64,000 bases of DNA, taken from NCBI GenBank assembly GCA_028023455.1, contig JAQFVV010000013.1, positions 1,862,001-1,926,000 of the forward strand, given 5' to 3'. Of the stretch, positions 1 through 11,541 are shown piece after piece (position 1 is the first letter of the stretch; each line of letters begins with the position of its first letter). The position numbers and the translations under genes are program-made. Under the pieces are notes generated by a model. That model was not told the DNA's origin. It searched no databases and saw only the letters and a program-made list of their open reading frames with translations. This stretch comes from Epiperipatus broadwayi. Lineage: Eukaryota > Onychophora > Udeonychophora > Euonychophora > Peripatidae.

Positions 1-590
1 AATAATGATGAGCTAGAAGAAGTTAAGAACTACAAATATCTTGATCAAATTATTACTACATACAGAAACATAATGGATGAACTTCAATGGAGTGCTTTTG
101 GTAGAAATAACTTAATATAAAAAAAATATGTTTGCATGTTTGAAAAGGAAGGTTTTTAATAAATGTGTTTACCAGTTATGGATCTGAGACTTGGACACTT
201 ACCAAAAGAGCAATACAAAGTCTTCAGAACACTCAATGAAGTATGAAGGGATACATGTTAGGTATAACAAGAAGAGATTGAAAACAAAATACATGGGTGA
301 AAGAACAAACAAGTGCTATTGACAGCATTGAAAGAATTAAGAGACTGAAGTGGATTTGGGCTGGACACATTGTTAGAAAAGATTCTAATAGATGGACAGT
401 TGAAAGCTTAAACTGGATTTCATGAGATTGTAAAAAGACTTAGAAAAAGACCATGTGTGAGATGGATGAATGACACAAGGAAGTGTTCTGGGATGATATG
501 AAAAGAGAGGTTAGAGATCAGAGAAGATGGATTGAAGTTGGAGAGACCTTCATCCTTCAGTGAATAATGATTAAAAATGATGATGAATCT
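1..590 (+). pseudogene. RTE-type non-LTR retrotransposon, 3' end of endonuclease-reverse transcriptase
   Basis: The translation, broken by stops and shifts, reads GSETWTLTKRAIQSLQNT, then MLGITRRD, then KRLKWIWAGHIVRKDSNRW, and near 490-560 a WDDMKREVRDQRRWIEVGE-like stretch. This order (SETW, GITRRD, WAGHI-R--D-RW, RRW--GE) is typical of the C-terminal part of RTE-clade LINE proteins in invertebrates. The element runs off the left edge, so the reverse transcriptase core lies outside. It ends near 590 in a TGATGATGA-like tail, as RTE elements commonly do. At least three in-frame stops and a frameshift show that it is dead. Four further 3' fragments of the same family lie at 12881, 23248, 49822 and 53147. 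Confidence 0.85.
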
Positions 591-2335
591 AGTAAACTAA
601 AAAAAATGTATAATAAATGAGTAAATTTTTAGATTGAGGTTAGACATGTTTGTAGCAGATCAGTGATTGGTCAATTTTTTATTAACTAAGTTTTAACAAA
701 TACTGTTTTTGCATTTTGTTTTAAAACCCTGTCTGGTCTTGATTGTCAAATTAAGTATTAATAATCTGTGAGAACAGGAAGTATAAGTATTATATAAGAG
801 CCTAACTATTTATACTGTACAAAATTAAACATAATATAACTCATGTTGACATTCTAACAATATATCAAGCTATAGCTAAGTACTTACAAATAGTGTAGGC
901 CTGGTTTATATATATACATTGTCTAGCATATAGCTAAGAAAAGTAAAGAATGTAGATTAAAGAACTAGGTGGAAATGAATACTTGATATGCATAATATCA
1001 GTGACCAGTATTGTTTAACATTAAGTGGCAGACTTTGATCTCTATAGAGCATAGTACCCATCTCTGTCTCTTTCAATGTTCAACTTTTTTATAACTTCTT
1101 TGCAATAAGTCATTCAATCAATTTTTCCTTGTGTGGTTACTGCAGTGACAGAGATATAGACTCTTGAGCTTCAGATCTTCTGTCACTAATAACTGGTGTT
1201 CAAACGTCTTAAAAATTGTCAAGCAATAAAACATTTGTTTATTTTTGTGGTAGATGACTAATTTGTTTTTATTTCAACCTATAATTTGATTTCAAATATC
1301 CTACATTAATTGTTGTCCTTATGTTGTAACTCTAGATTCATTAATGAGAAGCTATGGAAGTCTTCTATTGTAAAGAACGGTAGTTCAAGTGCCCTAAATG
1401 TTATGGTGCAGCTGTATAGTAGCAGGTTCCGGACTCGATCTATGGATCAAGGCCCAGCTCTATCATTTATGCTACCGTTCACACTTCTTCAGAGCAGTAA
1501 TCAACAACTAACTTTAACATATGCATTTTAAAAATAGATTTTCAATTGCCATTTAAGTTGTTTAATATTAACAAAATTTTATGCAAACAAAAACATAGTT
1601 AAGATTTAATATCCGCAGATTAGATTGCGTAGACACACAAATAAATACGTTAGCCAAACTATTCGTAAAAAAATTAAAAAAATTCATTCAAACTGATTTC
1701 TTTTAACTTCAATAAAAAAAATCGTACATTTCAGACATTTAAAAAAAAAAAATGGGAAAATGAACAAGTTAAGATATCAACAAGCTTTTAAACAACATGT
1801 TTACTAAAGAAAGATTTCAGCAGAAAATCAAACGTATTTTTTTAACATTTCCATTAGCTTTTATATATACATTTTGATATTATTAAAGGCATTAAAATAA
1901 AATACAAATACCTAATAAGTTGTAATAAAAGTTTATAAATTAAAAAAAAAAGATGAATATGCTTATTATTATTTGTGTGTTTGTATATCCGAAAGTCTGT
2001 GCTCATATACCCTATATATTACATATATAGACACAGGTATACAATAAGCCTGTGTGTTTCAGTTATACACTAATAAAGAATATGGTGCATGCGCAGTATA
2101 TTGCTACAAACAAAATGATTTAATTCTGTGAACATTAAATGTTTGAAAGAAGTCTAAAAAAATCATACATATTTTTACGTAGATCCTTTTGTATGAAGAA
2201 ATATCCATCACTGAAAAAAACTTTCCAATTTCGTTTAAGATCATTAAGTGCCTATTTTAAAATAAACATTCTGTTTATTAATAATTTTTATTAGCCATTT
2301 AGTAGATTAGAGATTATCCATATAATGAATAATAT
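591..2335. other. AT-rich DNA without a recognised gene
   Basis: Apart from a weak tRNA-like stretch at 1395-1490, only AT-rich low-complexity sequence with long A and T runs is visible. A 73-codon frame at 1310-1531 resembles nothing I recognise and is probably chance. Confidence 0.5.
1395..1490 (-). repeat. tRNA-derived SINE remnant (family G-like)
   Basis: On the minus strand GGTAGCATAAATGATAGAGC resembles a tRNA D-arm/A box, and AGATCGAGTCCGG about 25 bases later resembles the T-arm/B box. The spacing suits a pol III promoter of tRNA origin. No acceptor stem pairs, so this is a SINE head rather than a tRNA gene. It resembles the remnants at 49190 and 60690. Confidence 0.4.
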
Positions 2336-2530
2336 TTCTGTAGTATAAATTTCACTACACCACTCTCTTGGAAGATAGAAGCTAATTCTATCCACTTTTA
2401 ACATCTTGTGGAGTTGTGTAATCATTCACATATAATCAAAGATATGAAAAAGATGTATGATTCCCATGATACCCATTTCACGCTGAACCAGCACTTATCA
2501 CTTGGCCCAGATCACATTCTCTTATACATA
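2336..2530 (-). repeat. Family C hammerhead repeat, degenerate copy
   Basis: On the minus strand the 2471-2511 stretch aligns with the family C hammerhead (best copy at 22411-22460): the stem II hairpin AGTGCTGGTTCAGCGT and the following GAAAT are recognisable. The catalytic CTGATGA has become GTGATAA, so this copy should not cleave. Flanks toward 2340 look like the eroded tRNA-like half. Confidence 0.5.
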
Positions 2531-2699
2531 TTAATCTCTCCAAAGCAGATATTGTTTGCCCCAAGTGAGATGATAGAAGAAAAGAAGATTAAGGAGGCAT
2601 GGACAATAGCAAAGGACAACTGCACTATAATTAAAAAAAAAGCCAGTGTCCCTCTATCTAAAAAGGGCCTTTCTGAAAACATTTACATAAATTTGTATA

Positions 2700-3075
2700 T
2701 ATAGGGGTTTGAACTCAGACTTTCACATGACCCTCAACTATCCATGCTATGTCATACTGCTGACCCCACTTGATCACACACATGTTAAAAAGATAAATAA
2801 TCACAATATATGTATTTTGTGCTAAATCAGCACTCATCAGTTGGTCCAGATTATCATCTCCATACATATATACCATCAATGCTCAGCTTATATTAAGCTA
2901 GACAATCTTTATACCTTAATTGACAGGCTTCAATCCACTCCAAAACTTTTCAGCCATCGATTTCATGGAAAACCTGATGATGGAATGCTCAAAGCCATCA
3001 TTGGTGCTAATCTTCTCATCCTACCCATGTTGACCATAATCAATCTGACCCCTCATGTACAGGACATAATCCATT
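2700..3075 (-). repeat. Family C hammerhead plus tRNA-like composite repeat
   Basis: Read on the minus strand: a leader with TTGAAGCCTGTC (about 2935), a hammerhead motif (2803-2850), an AT-rich linker, and a tRNA-like segment ending in the B box GAGTTCAAACCCC (about 2703-2716). The order matches the copy at 22255-22600. The ribozyme has CTGATGA and stem II GTGCTGATTTAGCAC intact, but the conserved GAA after stem II is AAA, which should abolish catalysis. The same leader, ribozyme, tRNA-like order in several copies argues for a propagating unit rather than chance juxtaposition. Confidence 0.65.
2803..2850 (-). ncRNA. Hammerhead ribozyme motif, core mutated (G12 to A)
   Basis: Stem I partner ACCAA, then CTGATGA, a 5-bp stem II (GTGCT/AGCAC), then AAA where GAA is required. 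Probably inactive. Confidence 0.6.
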
Positions 3076-3079
3076 TACA

Positions 3080-3910
3080 TACACATGTGAGAGATGAATT
3101 CCCTTTTCACTTAATATCTAAGCATTTAAAAGTAAGAAATTAAAATTTATATATTATAGTAGTATAATTTGCAGGATTACTAAAAATGAATAGATATTGT
3201 CGCCACCTTGTGTATTTAAATTTAAGATACTTTTAATGAAGATTTTTCATTTGTTCTTATCAGTGATTGATCTATTTGTCTATTTATACTTAACTACCAT
3301 GTTAAAATGAATTCACTTTTCATATGTGAGTAGTTAAATTTGATATCAGGTTAGAGTGTGAAGGTTTATGCTGTATTGAAAAATCATTGATGGTACTTAG
3401 TTTTACCTTATTAATATCATTTGGTATCCATAAGTTACCATCAAATATTTTCAATAATTTACATTCATAGAATAGTGCATCACTTCTGTAAGATTAATAT
3501 AAGTTCCACTTATAGTGATATAAAATTCCCATCTCTAAGACTGACCAGTTTTTGGTTTTTACATAGTCAGTGAATACTAGAACTTAAAACTGTTGCTAAT
3601 GCATGTATGCATCTAGAAACCACCTTTCCCCTCTTTATTCAAGTTATCAATGTGAAATTAAAAAAAAAATGTCCTAAGGTTTTAATCTCAGTTTAATTCA
3701 TTTTTATAGCTATATAGATCTGAAACCAGGTTAGTTTTTATATATTTTAGAGAACTTGCTTCTATAACAAATAATGTCAGATATATATGATGTGATTTTC
3801 CTGGGTTTGAACTCTTAGGGTTTTTTTAATTTCACATTATTAGTTTATAAAATAATAAAAGGTAGCTTCTAGCTGTCTAAACCCATTAGTTCCAGCATTG
3901 TTATTCAGAC
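3080..3910. other. AT-rich DNA without a recognised gene
   Basis: No coding, RNA or repeat signal that I can name. The stretch ends at the left target duplication of the Penelope-like insertion. Confidence 0.5.
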
Positions 3911-3926
3911 TTCCAAATACATTCAA
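3911..3926. repeat. 16-bp target-site duplication, left copy
   Basis: TTCCAAATACATTCAA here is repeated exactly at 5713-5728. The pair brackets the Penelope-like fragments, so 3927-5712 appears to be a single insertion event. Confidence 0.75.
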
Positions 3927-3959
3927 CTATTAGTAATAGCACATCAAACAGGTTAATAT

Positions 3960-4005
3960 ATACACAATGTTTTGAGAGGTATTATTCTTCCCCTCTTCTT
4001 CAGGT
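3960..4005 (-). ncRNA. Degenerate hammerhead-like fold in Penelope-like 3' tail
   Basis: The minus strand has CTGAAGA followed by a stem (GAGG paired with CCTC) and then AAAACATTGT, where a hammerhead would have GAAAC and a small stem III. G12 appears mutated to A and stem I does not pair well, so this is a remnant at best. Its position in a Penelope-like tail fits the known association of hammerheads with these elements. Confidence 0.35.
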
Positions 4006-4030
4006 GTTTCTGGCCTGATCAGTGACAGTA

Positions 4031-4116
4031 CTAGCATGGGATTCAAACCTGGACCATTAGATTCTTGAGTATTGAATTTTAAGACAATGCTTTAACCAAC
4101 TGTGCCATCCTGCCAA
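4031..4116 (-). repeat. tRNA-like sequence (SINE head) inside the Penelope-like insertion
   Basis: On the minus strand, GATGGCACAGTTGGTTAAAGC gives a good A box and GGTTTGAATCC a good B box about 45 bases later. This is a tRNA-derived pol III promoter with a long spacer, as in Leu/Ser-type tRNAs, but no clean acceptor stem. It is followed at once by the hammerhead-like tail at 3960-4005. It lies inside the 16-bp duplications, so it came with, or earlier invaded, the Penelope-like element. Confidence 0.6.
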
Positions 4117-4289
4117 AGGCAAGTCTGTAGAAATATCATATACTTATCTATGAGGTTCTTCCTGATTTCTCCACTTTTTTCTAAGAGCAAAGTTGATTAG
4201 TGTTTTCCATATATTATGTATAGTCACACTAGATTGGCTTTTGGGATTTTTTGCCATTGTCATGTAAGCAAGTTCTGTAATTTTCTTCT

Positions 4290-4962
4290 TTGTACCTTTT
4301 CTTCTCTATCCAAATTTTTGTAGTTTCCCAGTTGAACATATGTCCATTAGCACATACATGGTCTGATATCTTAGACACCTGTTTTCTCTCTCTTCTAATC
4401 ATCAGTTTGTGTTCTCACAAGCATTTTTCAATGGGACAACTGGTCTTACCAATATATGTTCTTCCACATTCACATGGTATTTCATAGATCAGCATTTCAA
4501 GTATTGGCTTTGTAGATGTTAGAATTCCTCGTAGCATGGTATGGCTCTGGAAAGCTGTTCTGATGTTATACTGATTGCAGATTTTCTTTAATTTGTCTGC
4601 CATTTTTGGAATGTATAGGTACACTACAATAGCAATAATTGTCTTTTCTCTTGATTTTGTTGTCTATTTAACATTTTCTTAATAACATCTGATGGATAAT
4701 CATTTTTCATAAGAGTTTGTTCTATATAGATCTTTTTTTTTCCAAATTGCTGGTTTCTGAACAAACTTCTTTTGCTCTGTTCCATAGTGATAGTATAATT
4801 CTATATCTTGTGTTTCTGGTGTGATTGGATGTATAGGATAGGTATTTTCCTGTATGTGTAGGTTTTTGGTAAACTGCAGTTTTGATTTTGCCATAAAGGT
4901 GTGTTGTCACAAGAACATCTAAGAATGCCAACTTTTGTTTTTGTGCTGATTCTATTGTGAAT
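4290..4962 (-). pseudogene. Penelope-like protein, C-terminal part with GIY-YIG endonuclease
   Basis: Going down the minus strand from 4962: the motif LAFLDVLVT after the palm domain, then AVYQKPTHTGKYLSYTSNH and NRAKEVCSE (all characteristic of Penelope-like reverse transcriptases), then IPKMADKLKKI and IRTAFQSHTMLRG (linker), then YEIPCECGRTYIGKTSCPIE, the start of the GIY-YIG endonuclease with its CxC. Stops and a frameshift near 4640-4700 separate the pieces. The endonuclease is cut soon after its first motif. This is dead protein; the family makes target-primed cDNA at nicked DNA. Confidence 0.85.
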
Positions 4963-5700
4963 TTAATTGAAGCAGATATGAATTCTATTAATAATGTAGA
5001 ATGTTTTCTAAAAAATAAACTTACTGATGGAGACTACATGAGAGTTTCTCAAGCAGTAAGAAAATCATACTCTACATTACATGGAAAAATAAGAGAATGC
5101 CAAAAAAAAAACACTTGTTAACCTATGTGGGCATATCAAAAATCATAATGTACCAAGCAATGTACCAACTTCATCTGTTCAAAATCTCGGTTCTAAACAT
5201 GTAACAGATACTGAAATATCTGTTCTTGAAAGAGGATTAAACTTTGCCATAACACCATCCATTTACTAGATATAATGGCAGCCACTGAGGAAGTCATTCA
5301 AAAATTGCCTTTAGAAGAAGCAGCAGAATTATGCTGGAGAATAAAAGGAACACTTGACAAGCAACAAAAACTGGAGTGAAACATATCCTATGGTGAGAAG
5401 AAAGCAATTAAATCTCTTAATCTAGACTAATCTACAGTCATTTCCCCTGGTGACAAAGGAAATGGTTACTAGTATTTGTGACAACGAAATAAAAAAGTTC
5501 ACCAATTCAAAAGTGACAAAAATCTTTAACAGCTCCAGAAATAAAGATACTAGCATTAATCATAAGCATCACAGGTTTTTATTTATTCAGGAAAAAGTAA
5601 ATCAAACATTTGATCAAAATTTCATTTTTCTGTGCTAACTAAAATCCATAAGGATCATGTTCCACTACACCTACTGTTAGTTTAGAAATTTTGTATATTA
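4963..5700 (+). pseudogene. Penelope-like protein, N-terminal part (inverted segment)
   Basis: The plus-strand translation shows MRVSQAVRKSYSTLHGKI, then a region like RGLNFAITPS, then IMAATEEVIQKLPLEEAAEL, KKAIKSLNLD, VISPGDKGN, and near 5640 LTKIHKDHVPLH. These are the ordered landmarks of the N-terminal region and first reverse transcriptase motif of Penelope-like elements (usually EERKAIRSLR, VILPADKG and LPKIHK). Several stops and at least two frameshifts interrupt it. It lies head to head with the C-terminal part, the two meeting at about 4962/4963. Confidence 0.8.
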
Positions 5701-5712
5701 AAACTGAAAAAG

Positions 5713-5728
5713 TTCCAAATACATTCAA
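5713..5728. repeat. 16-bp target-site duplication, right copy
   Basis: Exact repeat of 3911-3926. Confidence 0.75.
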
Positions 5729-5827
5729 TATTTAATATTAGATGATGGAAATAGTCCAACATTAATCACTATTGAGTGAATAATTAATTATGTTTGTTAT
5801 TAACTGAATCTAAGAAAATGGCACTAA

Positions 5828-6262
<435 letters not shown>

Positions 6263-7410
6263 AAAAGTATAGAATATACTTGGAAAGCTTAATATTATGT
6301 TTAAAGAAGCTATGCTTTTATCCTTATTTTTCAAAATTTTCAATCTGTCTTATTTGTTCAAATTATTAGTATAAACAGGAAAGAGAAAAAATATTGAATG
6401 AATATAAATCGACATTAATTATATTGTAAAGGTTAGAAATTAAATGATTGGACATATAAAAAGTGAAAGAATAATTGATATGCTCATACAAGTTTTTACT
6501 GGGTGTGAAGAAATAAAACATTCCATAACACAATAACAAATTAAAAAAAAAAAATTTCTGACTCAGTGTGGAAAAGTTTGTGATAAACTATTGTGGAGAA
6601 ATATTAACATCCTGACAGATACAATTAAGGGCTGAAGATAATAAACAATGTTAAATGATCCGTTAAAAATCAGATTAATTATCTTCAAAGAATCTTGCAT
6701 GTAATTAATTTTTAATAAAAAGCAAAATAATAATCATTATTCATAATTTACTATGACTTTATATATTCGCTTTTATCAAAGTTATTGTAACAGTTAATGA
6801 TCTATGTGTAAGAGGAAATATATGTAGCAAACAGCTAAAGTTGTTTAGTTTACTGTCACTAGATGCCTCTGTTATAATTTTTTTTTCTATTTTCCCATTA
6901 AAAAAAAATACGACGGGAAATAGTTTTTTTACAAGTATTTTTTAAATTAATAATAAAAAAAAAAAACATAGTGCACTTAAAAAAACTTATTACCAATCAA
7001 TTATTAATTCAATGATTTTACGTTTTAAAATATAGTGATAAAACACGTTTAATGATCTTTCAATACATTTAAATTGATAATTAAAAAAATTTCAATAACT
7101 TCAGAATTTATTTGAAGTTAAAAAAAAGATTGCATACAAAATGAATTTTTCAATTAACATAATACTCAATTTCGCATATATAGATATGATTTATATGCCA
7201 AAAAATTTATTGATAAAACATAGATACAAAAATATTTAAATATAGATTTTTTGATTTTTTATAATTAATAAGCGCTTGTTACCTCTTGTAAAAATAATTA
7301 GAAATTTAATAATATTTATTAATCAAATCATGCATTAGTAAATTTCAAGTTTCATTATCTTAGTCCTTACCATAATTGATTCGTTTGATATTAATCTGTC
7401 TTTATAGTTT
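6263..7410. other. AT-rich DNA without a recognised gene
   Basis: Long A and T runs, no coding or RNA signal that I can name. Confidence 0.5.
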
Positions 7411-7757
7411 TTATACCACCAAACATCACATGACCACCATTTATTATGCTTGCTCATAACTGATATTAAACAGGCAAAACTCTCCATACAGTAGTGCCAC
7501 TTAGTGTCAGCCAGAGTAATCAATGGATGCCAGAAGGCTTGTGCATAAAATCCCTATCTAGTGCATACTCATCCAATATCCCCAGACCAGTTTCTGGCTC
7601 CTCACTGATGAAGGTCACAAGCCGGAAACTAGTCTGCGGATATTAGATGAGTAGATACTAGATAGAGATTTTATACACAAGCCTTCTGGCATCCATTGAT
7701 TACTCTGGCTTGCACTGAGTGGCACTATTGTATGGAGAGTTTTGCCTGTTTAAATAT
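7411..7757 (+). repeat. Hammerhead foldback repeat, family A copy A2
   Basis: Same layout as A1: the outer segment with CATCACATGACCACC, GGCAAAACTCTCC (7474), a shortened arm reaching the centre at about 7598, then the second arm with a complete hammerhead and the closing GAGAGTTTTGCC (about 7746). The first arm has lost most of its ribozyme. No clear target duplication was found. Confidence 0.8.
7599..7640 (+). ncRNA. Hammerhead ribozyme (family A, copy A2)
   Basis: Core CTGATGA, stem II GGT/GCC with loop CACAA, GAA, stem III ACTAGT, cleavage triplet GTC. Stem I TCCTCA/TGCGGA has one mismatch. The catalytic nucleotides are intact. Confidence 0.7.
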
Positions 7758-8325
7758 TATTATACTTTTATCTTTGCCCAAATTCAAAATAGAAAAGAAA
7801 TTTTAAAATTATATGACTAAGTACAGTTGGAAATGAATGAAAACATGCCCAACAAAGTATACTTCTAGTAATTGATGACTTGGATTCAAACCATGACTGG
7901 TAGAAGGTACTTGGAAATATATCTGAAGGAAAGAATGACTTGCACATTTTTACTTTTTTATAAATCTTCTCATATACATTTTAATGCAATTATGGTATTA
8001 CATCCAATAATAATTCTTGCAATACATTTTTTGATAACAAAATGTTGATAGTTTTTTCTTTATTGTCTAATTCTTTGTTTATTTCTAAAATTCCATTATA
8101 ACACAACTAACCATAGATAAAAATTCTAAATTATCATTGATCATAAAATTATTGTTGAATTTGATGCCCTCAAAAATCTAGTCTTTATAGTATTTGTTAA
8201 TTCTCCAAAATCAGTTATCAGTCTCTGTTAATCTATAATTGAAACAACTTACCCAATAAAATCATTAACAGAAAGAATAAATGCAAATAATTTCATCATT
8301 TAATTCATGTAAGATCTTTAATATA
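7758..8325. other. AT-rich DNA without a recognised gene
   Basis: No gene, RNA or repeat signal recognised. Confidence 0.5.
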
Positions 8326-9541
8326 CACCTGGGTCTCATTTTATGTGGATTTTTTAAATGCAATATTGAAGTTATGTGATTCATGTTTCTTCTTAATATC
8401 TTTTTATGTGGGTTTTTTTATGTGATAAAGACATTCATATTTCACTATATTTATTAGATATCAAGAAATTTAAATTATTAATAACTTATTTTGACTTGAA
8501 ATACTTTTTTTTTCAAAAGTATAACGTTATATTAGCAACTAACGTGAATATGGCCTGAAGCTGTATTTAGAATCTCAGCTTCTATGTAAATAACCTACTT
8601 ATACTTATGACTAAATAATAATAATAGATTTATACTTACGAGTATAAAAATATTGCAATAAATATTCAACAATTTTAAACTTTTTAAATATATTTTGTTA
8701 GATATAACAGAAATAAATATTCGTTTAGATTTTTAAAATAAATACGTAAGTTTTGTAAATTGAAAATAATCTAGTTCTATCGATAATGTATAATCTTTTT
8801 GTTTTGATTGCATCTCATTTTTTTTTAAATATAGAAACAATGTGAACATTCAAAATTTATTTCAATAGTAAACACAAATATCTATGAAATGAAGACAAAT
8901 TTATTATTTTCTGATAAGCATTAATCATTTAATCATAGATTTTACATTGATGTGTGAGACAAAAAAAGCATCAGAAAATGCTGAAATCTGAGAGTTTGCT
9001 GCAATGAACCTCTTAAATTCCAATGAGAGCTAAATTAGTTATATATTTGGATATCCCGAGTTTTATAAACAATTAGTTAAATCATCGTCTCAAAGTTTAA
9101 TCACCGAATACATTGTCAACAGAAAACCATTACCACAGCACAAGACTGAATGTGGCACTAGTTGTACTCCCACTTGTGATGAATCTGATTTCTTACCAGT
9201 TTACAAATGAACCTCATATTGTCAAATAGCAATAATATTTAAAATACATATGAAAAAATGTAAAATTAAATACTGTAGTTAATAAAAAGAAGTAAAAAAA
9301 GTTTGACTTGCATCAATTTTTTTCAAATATTTGATATTTTTTATTAGTCATACTTTATTTCCTTATTTTTTTAATGTGAATTTTAAAATAATTTTTCCTT
9401 GTTGCTTTGTTTTTATGCAATTTCTGAAAATTACAGAACCTATCCACCATTTTTCAAGATAAGTTAAGTCTATTTTTGTGCAATTTTTTTAATGCAGGTT
9501 TTCTGTGGAACCTATCTACTGCATAAAATGAGACCCAAGTG
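8326..9541. mobile_element. TA-flanked terminal-inverted-repeat DNA transposon, copy 1
   Basis: Starts CACCTGGGTCTCATTTTATG and ends with its near-complement CATAAAATGAGACCCAAGTG. Much of the interior is shared with the copy at 36292-37135, including ATGTGATTCATGTTTC and GTTATATTAGCA. About 8860-9220 is present here and missing there, so this is the longer form. Tiny terminal inverted repeats and the TA target in copy 2 fit the Tc1/mariner-pogo superfamily. I see no intact transposase; the 8900-9220 segment could be coding debris on the minus strand, but I cannot assign it. Confidence 0.7.
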
Positions 9542-10489
9542 TGTATATATATATATAACAAAAGTCCATGCCAACAATATTTGGCACAGTAAAATTTTTA
9601 CTCCAAATAAAGATATTTCAACATTTCTGAAAGCTACTATCAAGAAATCAAACAGGTAATATGAGTTTGAATGATTCTATGTATAAATAAGTTGATGCAA
9701 TATAGTAAAATTAATATATTATTATTTGTGTGTGCAAGTATATATATTTAACAGAAAAATCATTTACATTTGATTAAAATTGTTTATATATATATAGCAC
9801 ATTTCAGGGTGTATGTGGCTATTAAGCCAACTTAAAAATCTCACAATGTCTTATAAAATATTAATTCTTTGCTAAATATTATATATTAAATGATATGTGA
9901 TTGGGAAATGGATGAGAAAAATGAGAGTATATATATACACCCAATAAATAGCATGGGAACAAATGATTTATAGTGGCATGATGACAGATTGGAAAAAAAG
10001 GAGAGAAAAAAGAGCATAGAAATGAGTGAAAAAAAGACCTTCAAATAGGAATAAATGATTTATAGTGATAATATGTTATGGTCAGAGATATATGGAAGAG
10101 GGGGAAAAGGGGAGGGGACTTTTGGTTGAGGATATCAGCACAAAAGAATTTTGAAAACGAAGAAGACATTTGGTAACATTATTTTAAAATGTATGTTTGA
10201 ATATCAATCACACTTTTAAATAAAATAATGCATTCCTAATCTGAAAATATCATGCCCTGCATCTATGCATTGCCTGCATTTTAAATGTTTCTTTCCAGAT
10301 ACACCGGAAGACAGATTGGTTTGGGAAAAACTGCTTACTATAAGATTTGGGGAAAACTGCTTACTACGATTGAAATCAATAAGATTTTCAACTGTATTGA
10401 TGGTAAGATGTATAGTAAACAAAATTAAAATAAATTGCAATTTGAACTTCAATTTTTACTATTTATTAGATTTGAAAAACCAGGCATTC
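9542..10489. other. AT-rich DNA without a recognised gene
   Basis: Includes purine-rich tracts around 9980-10120 (GGAGAGAAAAAAG, GGGGGAAAAGGGGAGG). Nothing else named. Confidence 0.5.
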
Positions 10490-10795
10490 TTAAACCTGGA
10501 GCCTAATTGTAAATATAGGAGATTTGAACTCAGTCTTTCAAGCCCCTTCACTATCCACACTATCTCATACTACTAATACACATGATCACACACATGCAGA
10601 AAAAATAATTAATCACCAATATACGCATTTCATGCTAAACCAGCCCTCACCAACTCTGGACCAACTGATGAGTGCTGACTTAGCACGAAATGCATATGTT
10701 GATGATTGTTTATCTTTTCTGCATGTGTCTGGTCATGTGTATCAATAGTATGAGATAGTGTGGATAGTGAAGGGACCTAAATGTCCGAGTTCTAT
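10490..10795. repeat. Family C hammerhead repeat, inverted pair
   Basis: A minus-strand family C unit (tRNA-like part with GATTTGAACTCAG at about 10520, then a degenerate hammerhead at 10605-10655) is followed directly by a plus-strand unit (hammerhead at 10658-10705, then the tRNA-like part reaching CCGAGTTCTATT at about 10785). The two arms form a foldback centred near 10656. The upstream leader seen at 22255 is absent from both, so the fusion joined two units just 5' of their ribozymes. Confidence 0.65.
10658..10705 (+). ncRNA. Hammerhead ribozyme (family C), cleavage site probably lost
   Basis: ACCAA, CTGATGA, stem II GTGCT/AGCAC, GAA, then ATGCATAT followed by G where A, C or U is needed before stem I (TTGATG). 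Core intact, but the cleavage nucleotide appears to be G, so self-cleavage is doubtful. Confidence 0.65.
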
Positions 10796-11309
10796 TTATT
10801 AGATGTATTTATTTGTATTAGTTGATGAGAAAACACGCTTTCATTCATGTTTCCTCAAGAATTGTCAAAACTAATGCAAATGTACTTTTTATTATATAAA
10901 AATATTAATTTTTAATTATTTTCTTGCTTTGAAATTATTATTTTTTAATAAAAACTTTTTATCTCCATAATTTAAAATGAATCAAGGATGTATTTTTTAA
11001 ATTGTAAATGATATCAATAAAATATATAAATTTACATACAAGTATTCATAAAAATTATAAAAGTAGTTAATATATTTTTTTAAATTTCATAATAGAAGTA
11101 GTTAAAAAATATTGATTTTAATATGAAGTTAATTTATCTCAGCATATTTTAAAAAATCAAAAAAGTTTATTTTAAGAAAGCAATAAATAATTCTTTGATA
11201 TTATTAATGCATTTGTTAATTTAAATTGAAAGAAAATGTATATATATATTTAACAGTTATAGTTTTGTGTCAAGATAAAATGTTAAGTTTGTGATTGTGT
11301 GAAATCTTA
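10796..11309. other. AT-rich DNA without a recognised gene
   Basis: Nothing recognised. Confidence 0.5.
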
Positions 11310-11429
11310 TAAAAATTAAAATGGGCAAAACTCTCCACATAGTAGTGCCACTCGGTGTAAGCCAGAGTAATCAATGGATGTCAGAAGGCTTGTGCATAAA
11401 ATCCCTATCTAGTGCCTACTCATCCAACA

Positions 11430-11471
11430 TCCCCAGACTAGTTTCTGGCTTGTGGCCTTCGTCAGTGAGGA
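11430..11471 (-). ncRNA. Hammerhead ribozyme (family A, copy A3)
   Basis: Stem I TCCTCA/TGGGGA (one G-U wobble), CTGACGA, stem II GGC/GCC with loop CACAA, GAA, ACTAGT, cleavage triplet GTC. All core nucleotides are intact. Confidence 0.75.
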
Positions 11472-11499
11472 GTCTTGGAGCTAGAGCAGAACCAAGGCT

Positions 11500-11541
11500 C
11501 CTCACTGACGAAGACCACAAGCAAAAAACTAGTTTGGGGAT
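11500..11541 (+). ncRNA. Hammerhead motif, mutated partner arm of A3
   Basis: CTGACGA is intact, but GAA after stem II is AAA and the cleavage triplet is GTT. Probably inactive. Confidence 0.6.

Larger units (their letters stand above)
3927..5712 (-). mobile_element. Penelope-like retroelement with 5' inversion, degenerate
   Basis: One insertion between 16-bp direct repeats. Positions 3927-4962 carry the element's 3' part on the minus strand (end of the reverse transcriptase, GIY-YIG endonuclease, 3' tail). Positions 4963-5712 carry the protein's N-terminal part on the plus strand. The reverse transcriptase core with YVDD is missing. The outer end of the inverted part is the more 3' sequence and the inner end the more 5' sequence, the arrangement expected from twin priming during target-primed reverse transcription. 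Both coding parts contain stops and shifts. Penelope-like elements are known for such rearranged termini and for GIY-YIG endonucleases. Confidence 0.75.
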
